A DNA stretch of 64,000 nt from Bacteroidales bacterium (GCA_017538795.1 JAFYIE010000051.1:1-64000), one strand, 5' to 3'; numbered from the stretch's first letter, positions 24,017-32,752 are shown. Notes: generated by a model from the letters alone, not told the origin. Made by a program: numbers and translations.

Positions 24017-25069
24017 ATGAAAACTAAAAGCTTTATCCTTTCAGTGATTGCACTGTGCAGCATGACGATAGCACAGGCCCAACGCACCGATGTTATGACC
24101 GCCACCTTGCAACATGGCGACGACGTGACAGTATTCACAACCCAGACAGCTTTTGCCAATGCATACGCTGCAGCCGTTGATGGCGATGTGATTACGCTTT
24201 CACCGGGACAATTTAATGCGACGAACCTCACCAAATCGGTAAATATCTATGGTTCAGGATTTGAAGAAAATGAGACTGATGGGACAAGTATTACCCAAAT
24301 CAATGGTAATTTGTCTATTGGAGTAACTGACGAAACCTTGAGCAATGTCCATATTGAGGGTGTATATTTCTATGATTATTTTAGGAATTACGCATCTTCC
24401 CCTCTGACAAATGTAACTATCAAAAAATGCAGTTTTAGACGTGATTTAAGTATTTGCAGTGAAATCACAAACGTTACTTTCTGTGATTGTTATACTTGTA
24501 CCATTTACGGTCTCTATAATATTATGGCCAATAACTTATTGGTGACAAATTGTTATGTTAATGGTTGCGTGAAAGCATTCCAATCGGGCAGCACGGTACT
24601 CATTGATCATTGCATAATTACTGGTTTCATTGCTGCGTATGAGAACGGCAATATACCTAATGATTTAGTTTATTCAGCTTTTACATGGAAAAACTGTGTT
24701 TTCACATGGTGGGGATCTACTAGCTACTGGAGTAATTGGCAATATAATAGAGTTGGCCTAGGTGCTACTGTCTATAATTGTATTTACAGGGATTCCATGG
24801 GCAATATTTCTTTTACGTCATATGACCTCATACAAGTTGAAAGGGGTACCCAAATTTTTAGCGATGCTAACAATGATACATATACCCCAACCAGAACCTT
24901 TACACTGATACAACCAACAGTATGGCTTGGCACGGATGGGACACAAATTGGCGTCAGCGGAGGCAACTATCCTTGGAGCAGAGTGCCGGCAACACCAGTA
25001 GTAAAAAGCCTTGATTTAAATGTCAGCGGCACAAATCTGAATGTAACTTTCGATGCGGAAACACGCTAA
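24017..25069 (+). CDS. Secreted right-handed beta-helix protein
   Basis: 350 residues with signal peptide MKTKSFILSVIALCSMTIAQAQ. The mature N-terminus (FANAYAAAVDGDVITLSPGQFNA) is the usual entry to a right-handed beta-helix. Short repeated strands follow (NVHIEGVYFYDYF, NVTIKKCSF, NVTFCDCYTCTIYGL, NLLVTNCYVNG, TVLIDHCIIT), each one rung. It ends with VVKSLDLNVSGTNLNVTFDA and has no T9SS sorting domain. Base composition drops to clearly AT-rich between about 24240 and 24900 compared with both neighbours. Function unknown; probably surface or secreted. The next gene starts 19 bases on. Confidence 0.78.
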   Translation: MKTKSFILSVIALCSMTIAQAQRTDVMTATLQHGDDVTVFTTQTAFANAYAAAVDGDVITLSPGQFNATNLTKSVNIYGSGFEENETDGTSITQINGNLSIGVTDETLSNVHIEGVYFYDYFRNYASSPLTNVTIKKCSFRRDLSICSEITNVTFCDCYTCTIYGLYNIMANNLLVTNCYVNGCVKAFQSGSTVLIDHCIITGFIAAYENGNIPNDLVYSAFTWKNCVFTWWGSTSYWSNWQYNRVGLGATVYNCIYRDSMGNISFTSYDLIQVERGTQIFSDANNDTYTPTRTFTLIQPTVWLGTDGTQIGVSGGNYPWSRVPATPVVKSLDLNVSGTNLNVTFDAETR

Positions 25070-25088
25070 CCATTATTTGCAAACGACT

Positions 25089-27083
25089 ATGAACAGACTA
25101 AGAAGCATCATGTTCGCTGTCGCCACTGTCGTCTGCACGACGGTAATGGCACAGAACACCATCACCCAAGAGGTCTATTGGCTTGATGGTGATGTCAGCA
25201 CGGCACAAGCAGCGATATCAACAGTAGATATTTCCGGCCTTTTGCCAGGATTGCACTCCTACTCCATTCGTGTAAAAGACTCGAACGGACTTTGGAGTTC
25301 GATAGTTACCAAGTATTTTGTCATTCCTTATTATGAGCCAACGGCAACCGCCATCGCTCAGCGTGAATATTGGATCGACGGCAACGTGGCAGCTCGCACT
25401 GCACTCGGCGATTCGCCGGCAGTCATTGCTATTGGCAGTCTTTCGTCGGGTCTGCACTCGCTTACCGTTCGCGTGAAAGACGACGCCGGTCGGTGGAGTT
25501 CGGCTGTAACCAAATATTTCATCATACCATCGGCAACAGAATCATCGAGCGTGGCTCTTGCACGCTACATGTACTGGATTGACGGCGACGTGGCGTACTG
25601 TGTGACGGGCAACGTTTCGGGCAGCGCCATTGAGATAGACTTCTCGGCACTTTCCGAAGGCACTCATACCCTCAGTTGGCGTGTGAGTGATACCAAAGGA
25701 GCATGGGGTTCGGTAAAAACTGAAACATTCACCTATTCGAACATCACTACTGCAGGCGACTGGAATGTCGCTGCCAACTGGAACACCGGCATTGTGCCAG
25801 CAGCAGGCACCGATGTCACCATCGCGGCAGATATCACCATCCCAAGCGGATACATTGCCGATGCAAGCAACATCACCATTGCCGACGGAGGCAGCCTTAC
25901 CATTGCCGACGGCGGACAGCTTATCCACAGCAACATAGTGAATGTCACGACAGAGAAAAACCCTGAAAAAGCAACCAACTGGGGAGAGCCAGATCCTGCC
26001 AGTCCTTACATCCCCGACGGTTGGTATTTCATAGCATCGCCAGCCGACGGCGCCAGCTTCGGCACTGTAACCACTGGCGACTACGACCTTTATGTTTTAA
26101 ATAATGCCACAATGCATTGGCTCAACCAGAAGAATCAGGAGCATGCAGCATTGTTTGAGAATGGTTTCCAGAGAGGCACGGGGTATCTTTACGCCACCAA
26201 CGAAGAAAACGTCACGCTGCAATTCAGCGGCGAAGCTATCCCATACGAATCCACCTATACCATTCCTCTTGAGGCGGGTTGGAACTTGGTTGGCAACCCG
26301 TTCACACGCAATGTGGTGCCCAACCAGAGCTATCTCACACTTGTCAATGCTGCGTCAACCACAGCTGTTACAGCAGGCAGCGGCGAGATCACCCCAGGTA
26401 TGGGTATCGCAGTATATTCAGAAAATGGCGGAACCCTTGGCTTTACACTTCCTGGCGAAGCCTCATCGGCGCCAAGCAACAACATTCAGATGACCTTGTC
26501 GCAGACAGTCACCACCCGTGGCGAAACGCATACCACCACTATCGACAATGCCATCGTGAGCTTTAATGAAAATGAACGCATGCCGAAATTCGACCTCTTA
26601 GAAGGTCGTGCCAAGCTCTACATACCGAAAAGCAACAACGACTACGCTATCGCGTTCAGTAACCGTCAAGGCGAGGTGCCAGTATATTTCAAGGCAAAAG
26701 AAACAGGAAGATATACGATTTCCGTAGAGACGCACGACTGTGCATCTCTACAAGGGGTGAAATTGATAGATAAATTTGAAAACGTTGTTATTGATTTAGG
26801 TGTTGAGAGCAGTTACACATTCATTGGCACGCCTGCTGACAGCAGAGACAGATTCATCATCCGGTTCGAGAACTCTGAGAACTTCGAAAGTTCAGATTTC
26901 GCCTACCAAAACGGTACAGACATCATCGTCAACGGCAATGGTGAACTGCAAATCTTCGATGTAATGGGACGTCTGGTTTCACAACAATATGTCAATGGCA
27001 TTGAAACCATCGCGAAACCGACGCAAACAGGCGTTTACATTTTCAAACTAGAAGGAAAAACACAGAAAATTGTCATTAAATAA
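25089..27083 (+). CDS. T9SS-exported surface protein with three repeated beta-sandwich modules
   Basis: 664 residues from the ATG at 25089, where a signal peptide begins (MNRLRSIMFAVATVVCTTVMAQ); an upstream start would overlap the previous gene. Three modules follow, each with YWIDGDV near its start and a GLHSLTVRVKDDAGRWSS-type end (about 25-85, 95-155, 165-230). A domain with G8/lectin-like turns (DWNVAANWNTGIVPAAGTDV) comes next. The C-terminus (ELQIFDVMGRLVSQQ, GVYIFKLEGKTQKIVIK) is a type A T9SS sorting domain, so it is exported across the outer membrane. A palindromic repeat is inserted in frame at 26724-26751. No enzyme function is visible. Confidence 0.8.
   Translation: MNRLRSIMFAVATVVCTTVMAQNTITQEVYWLDGDVSTAQAAISTVDISGLLPGLHSYSIRVKDSNGLWSSIVTKYFVIPYYEPTATAIAQREYWIDGNVAARTALGDSPAVIAIGSLSSGLHSLTVRVKDDAGRWSSAVTKYFIIPSATESSSVALARYMYWIDGDVAYCVTGNVSGSAIEIDFSALSEGTHTLSWRVSDTKGAWGSVKTETFTYSNITTAGDWNVAANWNTGIVPAAGTDVTIAADITIPSGYIADASNITIADGGSLTIADGGQLIHSNIVNVTTEKNPEKATNWGEPDPASPYIPDGWYFIASPADGASFGTVTTGDYDLYVLNNATMHWLNQKNQEHAALFENGFQRGTGYLYATNEENVTLQFSGEAIPYESTYTIPLEAGWNLVGNPFTRNVVPNQSYLTLVNAASTTAVTAGSGEITPGMGIAVYSENGGTLGFTLPGEASSAPSNNIQMTLSQTVTTRGETHTTTIDNAIVSFNENERMPKFDLLEGRAKLYIPKSNNDYAIAFSNRQGEVPVYFKAKETGRYTISVETHDCASLQGVKLIDKFENVVIDLGVESSYTFIGTPADSRDRFIIRFENSENFESSDFAYQNGTDIIVNGNGELQIFDVMGRLVSQQYVNGIETIAKPTQTGVYIFKLEGKTQKIVIK
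26724..26751. repeat. In-frame GTAGAGACG palindrome inside a T9SS protein gene
   Basis: GTAGAGACGCAC, a 4-base loop, then GTGCATCTCTAC (one mismatch). Translated in the host frame it gives SVETHDCASLQ. The palindromes inside the 35162-36430 gene encode SVETRYASLQ and METFQETSLQ in the same frame. Confidence 0.75.
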
Positions 27084-27099
27084 TTAGGAGGAACACACA

Positions 27100-27348
27100 A
27101 TGAAAAAGACATTATTCACAATAGCGGTTTTAATGACAATGGCATTTGGTGCCAACGCACAAAGCGACGCGTTTTTCAAATGGAACAATGCCGACAATGA
27201 GACGTACCGCGATATAGACAACGGCATCAGTTTTGCATTGCCTACCGCACACGGCTACGAATACGACAGCGAAGCTCCTTTGGGAACTGGTTTATTAATC
27301 CTCACCGCATTAGGAGCAGGATATGCGATAAAACGTCGGAAAGAGTAA
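27100..27348 (+). CDS. Small exported protein with a C-terminal membrane/sorting tail
   Basis: 82 residues. Signal peptide MKKTLFTIAVLMTMAFGANAQ, then about 35 polar residues with no recognised domain, then a hydrophobic segment GTGLLILTALGAGYAIKRRKE. The tripartite end (small-residue motif, helix, basic cluster) resembles tail anchors of sortase-type or PEP-CTERM-type substrates. A consensus Shine-Dalgarno AGGAGG at 27086-27091 sits 8 bases before the ATG and just after the stop of the preceding gene, so it is co-transcribed and probably strongly translated. Not recognised as a named family. Confidence 0.7.
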   Translation: MKKTLFTIAVLMTMAFGANAQSDAFFKWNNADNETYRDIDNGISFALPTAHGYEYDSEAPLGTGLLILTALGAGYAIKRRKE

Positions 27349-27388
27349 TTTTTTTTCAAAAACTGGCTGCAATTCAGAAAATTAATTG

Positions 27389-27396
27389 TAATTTTG
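27389..27396 (+). promoter_or_regulatory. Promoter -7 element for the small RNA
   Basis: TAATTTTG fits TAnnTTTG; the structured region begins about 20 bases downstream and no coding start follows it. Confidence 0.5.
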
Positions 27397-27402
27397 CAGC
27401 AT

Positions 27403-27520
27403 CAAGAAGAAATACTAATCCGTTTAGCAGGGAACAGGTCTGCTTGTAAAACCGATTCAACGCCCGCCCTTATGACGGTAGCGGATTAGAAACAAAAAGG
27501 GGATTCAAATCCCCTTTTTT
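27403..27520 (+). ncRNA. Probable structured small RNA of unknown family
   Basis: A stand-alone unit with a -7 box (27389-27396), a folded body and an intrinsic terminator (AAAAAGGGGA / TCCCCTTTTTT, 27494-27520). The body is closed by a perfect 8-bp helix CTAATCCG (27415-27422) with CGGATTAG (27482-27489). Inside are two hairpins, AGCAG/CTGCT (27426-27444) and ACCG/CGGT (27451-27479), forming a three-way junction. GGG in the first loop and CCC in the second could pair as a kissing or pseudoknot contact. No open reading frame fits. GGGAA, AAACC and CCCGCC recall a cobalamin riboswitch core, but order and spacing are incomplete and no regulated gene follows. The 5' end is estimated. Confidence 0.55.
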
Positions 27521-27831
27521 CGTGCCTGTTCCGCTCTTTTCGGGTTTTTCCTCGACATTGGTCTTAGGTCAAATGCAGTCATTACAAACCGTTTGTTTTT
27601 GTCATTCCATTTGATTTTAATAATTAGCATAAACTTTTCTCCACTAAGTTTTATCTTGTTTTCTTTTGCACTTTCACTATAAATGCCAAAAGTAAAAACC
27701 AAAGGTATGAATTCTTCAATTTTAAATCCCAGTTGATTAAACTCTACTTCATGGCGAAATTTTTGTTCTCTATTTTTTAAAAAATTTTTCAAAAAAACCT
27801 GACATTTTGTCAGAATTTTGTATCTTTGCAA
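27505..27831 (-). CDS. Hypothetical small basic protein, uncertain
   Basis: An open frame of 108 codons on the minus strand filling the spacer between the small RNA terminator and pheT. The C-terminal part is hydrophilic and basic (MLIIKIKWNDKNKRFVMTAF, MSRKNPKRAEQARKKGI). No domain is recognised and no signal peptide is seen. Its 5' end overlaps the pheT promoter, so if it is real the true start is internal. The terminator at 27494-27520 could serve it in reverse. It may be chance; without it, the 340 bases between the small RNA and pheT hold nothing but the pheT promoter. Confidence 0.25.
   Translation of the reverse strand: MQRYKILTKCQVFLKNFLKNREQKFRHEVEFNQLGFKIEEFIPLVFTFGIYSESAKENKIKLSGEKFMLIIKIKWNDKNKRFVMTAFDLRPMSRKNPKRAEQARKKGI
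27821..27828 (+). promoter_or_regulatory. Promoter -7 element for pheT
   Basis: TATCTTTG, a perfect TAnnTTTG match, 37 bases before the pheT ATG. A small palindrome TGACATTTTGTCA lies just upstream (27800-27812). Confidence 0.65.
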
Positions 27832-27864
27832 GATTAATTTATCGTAGCAAACAAATCATTCATC

Positions 27865-30333
27865 ATGAAAATATCATATAATTGGCTTAAGCAGTACATT
27901 CAGTGCGATTTACCGGCTGAAGAATTGGGAAAAACGTTGACCGGAACCGGTCTCGAAGTTGAAGACATGACTCGTTACGAGTCGGTGAAAGGCGGCTTGA
28001 AAGGCGTCGTCGTCGGCAAGGTGCTCACCTGCATCGACCACCCGAACTCCGACCATCTTCACATCACCACCGTCGATGTCGGCCAGGCTGAGCCTCTACA
28101 TATCGTGTGCGGCGCTCCTAACGTGGCAGCAGGACAGAAGGTTTTAGTTGCAACAATAGGTTGCGAACTTTGGAGCGGAGACGAGAGCTTCACCATCAAA
28201 AAAGGTAAGATCCGCGGCGAGGTGTCGGAAGGCATGATCTGCGCCGAAGACGAGCTCCAACTCGGTACCTCTCACGAAGGTATCATGGTGCTCCCGGATA
28301 ACTATGAAGTTGGCAAACCGGCATCGTTCTATTTCCCTGTGGAAGAAGACTTTACATACGAGATAGGCCTCACCGCCAACCGCTCAGATGCCACATCGCA
28401 TATCGGATGCGACCGCGACCTCGTGGCTGCTTTGAACCATAAAAACAACACTCGTCAATATAAGATTGAACGCCCTTCGGTGGAGGCTTTCAAAGTTGAA
28501 AATACCTCGAACAACATCGAAGTCATCGTGGAAGACACCAAGAACTGCCCACGATACAGCGGTGTCACCGTCAGCGGCGTGAAGGTAGGACCTTCACCGG
28601 CATGGCTCAAAAACCGCCTCGAAGCAGTCGGAATCCGTTCAATCAACAACATCGTCGACATCTCCAACTTCGTTTTGATGGAAGTCGGACAGCCGATGCA
28701 TATCTTCGATGCCGATAAAATCAAAGGTAAGAAAGTGATTGTCAAGTGCTTGAAGAAAGACACTCCGTTCAAGACTTTGGACGGCGTCGAGCGTAAACTC
28801 AGCGACACCAACCTCATGATTTGCAACGCCGAGGAGCCTATGTGCATCGCCGGCGTGTTCGGTGGCCTCGACTCAGGAGTGACTGAAGAGACAAAGAACG
28901 TCTTCATCGAGAGTGCCTACTTCAACCCGACATCGATCCGTAAGACCGCGCGTTTCCACGGCCTTCAGACCGACGCCAGCTTCCGTTACGAACGTGGCTG
29001 CGACCCTAACATAACTCTCTACGCATTGAAACGCGCGGCCTTGCTCGTCAAAGAACTCGCAGGCGGCACAGTGTCATCAGAAGTGAAAGACGTGAAAAAT
29101 GGCGACTTCACCCCTGTCCGGGTACAGCTGAAGTTCGATTATCTCAACAAAATCGCAGGTCAGAATATCGAGAAAGACGTGGCTGTCAATATCCTCAAAG
29201 ACCTTGACTGCCAAGTGGTTGAGCTCACCGACGCTTACGTCACCGTCGACGTGCCTACATGCAAAGTCGATGTATACCGTCCTGCCGACCTCGTCGAGGA
29301 AATCCTCCGCATCTACGGCTACGACAACATCGCAATCCCGACCAAAATCAACGCGAGCCTCAACGTCAACGTCAAACCTGACAAGGAAAAGATTCAGAAA
29401 GAGATTTCTATCTTCCTGGCTTCCAACGGTTTCTACGAGATTATGAACAACTCTCTCACGAAATCGGCCTACACAAGAGACCTCGACAGCTTCGACGAGG
29501 CAAAGAACGTGAAAATCATGAACCCGTTGAGCTCCGACCTCGACGTGATGCGTCAGTCGCTGATGTTCGGCGGACTCGAGAGCATCGCCCGCAACCAAAG
29601 CTTCAAGAGCTTCGACATGAAGTTCTTCGAGTTCGGAAACGTTTATTTCTTCAACAGCGAGAACAAACAGACGGTCGAGAAACCGCTCAACCCATACACT
29701 GAGAACTATCGCCTCGACCTGCTCATCACAGGCAACGACATGGAAGAGATGTGGAGCGGCAAGCCACATGGCCTGACATTCTACGACATCAAGAGATACG
29801 TCCTCGGCATCATCCACAAGCTCGGCATCAATGTCGATAACATCGAGACGACTGAAGGAACAGAGTCACACTACGATTATTCAATGGTTTATTCGTTGAA
29901 TAACAATAAGTTAGTGACTTTAGGTAAGATCAGTGCCAAGACCTTGAAGATGTTCGATGTGAAAAAAGAAGTGTTCCACGCCACCTTCGACTGGGATGCT
30001 GTCTTGAAAGTCGTGAAAGGACTGAAGACCATCAGCTTCGAGGCATTACCGAAGTTCCCGAGCGTGCGCCGCGACCTCGCGCTCGTCATGGATAAGAGCA
30101 CGACATTCGAGCAAATCAAAACTCTGGCATTCGCGACAGAAAAGAATATATTGACCTCGGTGAACCTGTTCGACATCTACGAAGGCGACAAGATTCCGGC
30201 AGGCAAGAAACAATACGCTATAAGCTTCACCTTGCAAGACAAGCAGAAGACGTTGACCGACAAGGTGATAGAAAAGACGATGGCAAGAATCCAGCAGGCT
30301 ATCGAGCAACAACTTAACGCGACTTTGAGATGA
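27865..30333 (+). CDS. pheT: Phenylalanine--tRNA ligase beta subunit
   Basis: 822 residues, full length for the long bacterial beta subunit. Domains in order: N-terminal MKISYNWLKQYI segment, an EMAP/OB-type tRNA-binding domain (about 40-150; GKVLTCIDHPNSDHLHITTVDVG), B3/B4 editing region (about 215-390; NIVDISNFVLMEVGQPMHIFD), B5 domain (about 405-475), the catalytic-like core, and a C-terminal anticodon-binding FDX-ACB domain (about 730-820; PKFPSVRRDLALVMD). It pairs with PheS, not in this window, to charge tRNA-Phe. The sigma-54 regulator gene overlaps its end by four bases. Confidence 0.96.
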   Translation: MKISYNWLKQYIQCDLPAEELGKTLTGTGLEVEDMTRYESVKGGLKGVVVGKVLTCIDHPNSDHLHITTVDVGQAEPLHIVCGAPNVAAGQKVLVATIGCELWSGDESFTIKKGKIRGEVSEGMICAEDELQLGTSHEGIMVLPDNYEVGKPASFYFPVEEDFTYEIGLTANRSDATSHIGCDRDLVAALNHKNNTRQYKIERPSVEAFKVENTSNNIEVIVEDTKNCPRYSGVTVSGVKVGPSPAWLKNRLEAVGIRSINNIVDISNFVLMEVGQPMHIFDADKIKGKKVIVKCLKKDTPFKTLDGVERKLSDTNLMICNAEEPMCIAGVFGGLDSGVTEETKNVFIESAYFNPTSIRKTARFHGLQTDASFRYERGCDPNITLYALKRAALLVKELAGGTVSSEVKDVKNGDFTPVRVQLKFDYLNKIAGQNIEKDVAVNILKDLDCQVVELTDAYVTVDVPTCKVDVYRPADLVEEILRIYGYDNIAIPTKINASLNVNVKPDKEKIQKEISIFLASNGFYEIMNNSLTKSAYTRDLDSFDEAKNVKIMNPLSSDLDVMRQSLMFGGLESIARNQSFKSFDMKFFEFGNVYFFNSENKQTVEKPLNPYTENYRLDLLITGNDMEEMWSGKPHGLTFYDIKRYVLGIIHKLGINVDNIETTEGTESHYDYSMVYSLNNNKLVTLGKISAKTLKMFDVKKEVFHATFDWDAVLKVVKGLKTISFEALPKFPSVRRDLALVMDKSTTFEQIKTLAFATEKNILTSVNLFDIYEGDKIPAGKKQYAISFTLQDKQKTLTDKVIEKTMARIQQAIEQQLNATLR

Positions 30334-31517
30334 TCGACATCCAAGCCATAAAACAGCGTTTCGGCATCATCGGCAACGATCCTAACCTGAACCGCGCCAT
30401 CGAGGTGGCGGTGCAGGTGGCGGCGACCGACCTCACCGTGTTCATCAACGGAGAGAGCGGCACCGGCAAGGACGTGTTCCCACAGATCATCCACCAAAAC
30501 AGCGCACGCAAACATGGCTCTTACTTCGCCATCAACTGCGGCGCCATCCCGGAAGGAACAATCGACTCGGAGCTGTTCGGACACGAAAAAGGCTCATTCA
30601 CAGGAGCTTACGACAGCCGCAAAGGTTATTTCGAGGTCGCCGACGGCGGAACACTGTTCCTCGACGAAGTAGGCGAATTGCCATTAGCGACACAGGCTCG
30701 TCTTCTGAGAGTATTGGAAAACGGCGAGTTCATCAAAGTCGGCTCGTCGAAGATTCAGAAAACAAACGTGCGCGTGGTAGCGGCTACCAACGTCGATATC
30801 CCGACTGCAATAGAAAAAGGACGTTTCCGTGAGGATTTGTACTATCGTCTGAACACCGTCCCGATTCACATTCCACCGCTGCGCGACAGAAAAGAGGATA
30901 TCAAGCTCCTGTTCCGTAAGTTCGCCTCTGATTTCGCTGAGAAATACCGCATTCCGGCGGTGCAGCTCACGCCTGAAGCCCTCGCGATGTTCGAAAACTA
31001 CCGCTGGGACGGCAACATACGTCAGCTGAAAAACGTCACCGAACAGATATCTATCATTGAGAAAGAACGACTTATCACGCCCGAGATACTGAAAAACTAT
31101 CTGCCGACGCAGACCGCGCTCCCGGCTATCTTCAAAGACGAAAGCAAAGCCGACTCCATCTCCGAGCGCGACATCCTTTACAAGGTTCTGTTCGACATGA
31201 AGAAAGACATCACCGAGCTCCGCAAAACCGTCGACGAGCTGACATCGGGACAAAACATCACCCCTATCAAGGCTACCGTCATCAACCATGTCGAAAACCC
31301 CAACCTGGTGGATTACGAGACCACACAAGACGCCGAAGTCGAGTATCTTCAGGAGAAATCGACTGCCGACAACTTGTCATTGCAGGATAAGGAAAACGAG
31401 GTGATTATCAAGGCTTTACGCAAATATAACGGCAAACGCAAAGATGCTGCCAAAGAGCTCGGCATCAGCGAACGCACATTATACAGAAAGATTAAGGAAT
31501 ACGATATTAAAATGTGA
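30330..31517 (+). CDS. Sigma-54-dependent transcriptional activator without a sensor domain
   Basis: 395 residues. The AAA+ domain begins almost at the N-terminus: Walker A GESGTGKD (41-48), the sigma-54 contact loop GSFTGA (88-93, the Bacteroidota variant of GAFTGA), and Walker B TLFLDEVGE (108-116). A Fis-type helix-turn-helix ends the protein (IIKALRKYNGKRKDAAKELGISERTLYRKIKEY). There is no receiver or GAF domain, so activity is probably set by expression or a partner. Overlap with pheT (ATGA) and with lptE makes it part of one operon; conserved linkage to lptE and secG is known in Bacteroidota. Confidence 0.92.
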   Translation: MIDIQAIKQRFGIIGNDPNLNRAIEVAVQVAATDLTVFINGESGTGKDVFPQIIHQNSARKHGSYFAINCGAIPEGTIDSELFGHEKGSFTGAYDSRKGYFEVADGGTLFLDEVGELPLATQARLLRVLENGEFIKVGSSKIQKTNVRVVAATNVDIPTAIEKGRFREDLYYRLNTVPIHIPPLRDRKEDIKLLFRKFASDFAEKYRIPAVQLTPEALAMFENYRWDGNIRQLKNVTEQISIIEKERLITPEILKNYLPTQTALPAIFKDESKADSISERDILYKVLFDMKKDITELRKTVDELTSGQNITPIKATVINHVENPNLVDYETTQDAEVEYLQEKSTADNLSLQDKENEVIIKALRKYNGKRKDAAKELGISERTLYRKIKEYDIKM

Positions 31518-32020
31518 TGATTAAGAAAATTAACACCTTATTAATATTAATAGCGGCGTTTATGCTGACAAGCTGCGGAATCTACTCGTTCACGGGAGCG
31601 AGCATTCCGGCGGAGGCTAAAACCGTGTCTATCCAACACTTTCTCAACAATGCGAATCTGGTGAATCCTCTGCTCAGCGAACAACTGACCAACACCTTAC
31701 GTGATTATTTCATGAATCAGACGACACTCGAAGAGGTGCCGATAAACGGCGACCTCGCCATCGAAGGAGAAATCGTCGATTACAAGACAACGCCTACAGC
31801 TATCACCGGCGACCAGGCAGCATTGAACCGCCTTACTATCACGGTAAACGTCAGATTCATCAACATTTATGACGAGTCGAAGAATTTTGAACAGAAATTC
31901 TCTCAATACGAAGACTATCAGAGTAACCTTGACTTCAGCTCGATACAAGACGAGTTGACGGAGTCTATCTGCGCGAAGTTGTGCGAAGACATTTTTAACA
32001 AAGCAGTTGTAAATTGGTAG
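31514..32020 (+). CDS. lptE: LPS-assembly lipoprotein LptE
   Basis: 168 residues. Lipoprotein signal with lipobox MLTSC (C21). The mature protein follows the LptE pattern: CGIYSFTGASIPAEAKTVSIQHF, NPLLSEQLTNTLRDYFMNQTTLEEV, GDLAIEGEIVDYKTTPTAI, and ending DELTESICAKLCEDIFNKAVVNW. It plugs and stabilises the LptD barrel that inserts LPS in the outer membrane. It overlaps the activator gene by four bases. lptD is not in this window. Confidence 0.9.
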   Translation: MMIKKINTLLILIAAFMLTSCGIYSFTGASIPAEAKTVSIQHFLNNANLVNPLLSEQLTNTLRDYFMNQTTLEEVPINGDLAIEGEIVDYKTTPTAITGDQAALNRLTITVNVRFINIYDESKNFEQKFSQYEDYQSNLDFSSIQDELTESICAKLCEDIFNKAVVNW

Positions 32021-32023
32021 AAA

Positions 32024-32740
32024 TTGGATAAAAACAGATTGACACGGTTGTTGGAGCGCCCCGAATTGATTGATAATGAGGATGTTATCGAGCTTGAAGC
32101 CCTCGTAAGAAAGTATCCATACTTCACGGTGGGACAGGTTCTGCTTGCCGTTGGCATGAAACGTTGCGGCCATGAGCGCTCGATGCGACAGCTCGCCATC
32201 GCGGCAGCAATAACTCCCGACAGAAACGCGCTCCGCAAACTGTTTACCCAACTTCCTGACGAGTATGTCGCCGCACCGGAGATAATTCCTGAAAAGACAT
32301 TGCTCATCCCAGAGATAAATCTCGGCGGCACGACAGAAGACCTCAACAGAGAAATGGCACTGCTCGAAGAGAAGAAGAAAACCCTCGACGAACTCAAATC
32401 CATCATCGAAAATAAGATCTCCGAACTCGAAAAAGAGAAAAAACAGACAAAAAAAGACGAAAAAAAACTGTCAAAAGCGGAAATTATCGACAAATTTATC
32501 GCAGAAAACCCGACGATTTCTCGTCCAAAACAGGAATTTTTCAACCCAATTTCGGCGGCGCAGGAGTCTGTAATCGACCAAGAAAATATCGTAAGTGAAA
32601 CATTAGCAATGATTTACGAGAAACAAGGGTATTTTGAAAAAGCAATTTCGATTTATGAAAAATTAAAATTAAAATATCCAGAAAAAAGTATTATTTTTGC
32701 AGGTCAAATTAATGTGTTAAAAAATAAGTTAAACAATTAA
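32024..32740 (+). CDS. Conserved hypothetical protein with coiled coil and C-terminal TPR
   Basis: 238 residues from a TTG start, three bases after the lptE stop; the next internal ATG would remove a conserved-looking segment (LIDNEDVIELEALVRKYPYFTVGQVLLAVG). A lysine/glutamate coiled coil spans about 105-155 (LLEEKKKTLDELKSIIENKI). The C-terminus has one TPR motif (ETLAMIYEKQGYFEKAISIYEKLKLKYPEK). Such genes commonly sit between lptE and secG in Bacteroidota. Role unknown; probably cytoplasmic, mediating protein contacts. Confidence 0.75.
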   Translation: MDKNRLTRLLERPELIDNEDVIELEALVRKYPYFTVGQVLLAVGMKRCGHERSMRQLAIAAAITPDRNALRKLFTQLPDEYVAAPEIIPEKTLLIPEINLGGTTEDLNREMALLEEKKKTLDELKSIIENKISELEKEKKQTKKDEKKLSKAEIIDKFIAENPTISRPKQEFFNPISAAQESVIDQENIVSETLAMIYEKQGYFEKAISIYEKLKLKYPEKSIIFAGQINVLKNKLNN

Positions 32741-32752
32741 TATTTTAAGACA

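Noticed and set aside
24017-25069. Beta-helix gene as a truncated pseudogene lacking a T9SS tail
   Set aside because: The protein ends after a short beta-strand module as similar secreted proteins do, has an intact signal peptide and no internal stop. Without an alignment, truncation cannot be claimed.
27429-27480. Cobalamin-riboswitch-like core (GGGAA, AAACC, CCCGCC)
   Set aside because: The elements are in roughly the right order but spacing, the B12-box partner and a regulated transporter or cobalamin gene are missing. The RNA ends in its own terminator with nothing downstream to control. Kept as an unassigned RNA.
29077-29817. 246-codon open frame antisense to pheT
   Set aside because: It lies fully inside a conserved essential gene and is composed of frame-shadow sequence; no domain or start signal is seen. 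Other long antisense frames (30684-31328, 48523-49137, 49612-50100) were rejected for the same reason.
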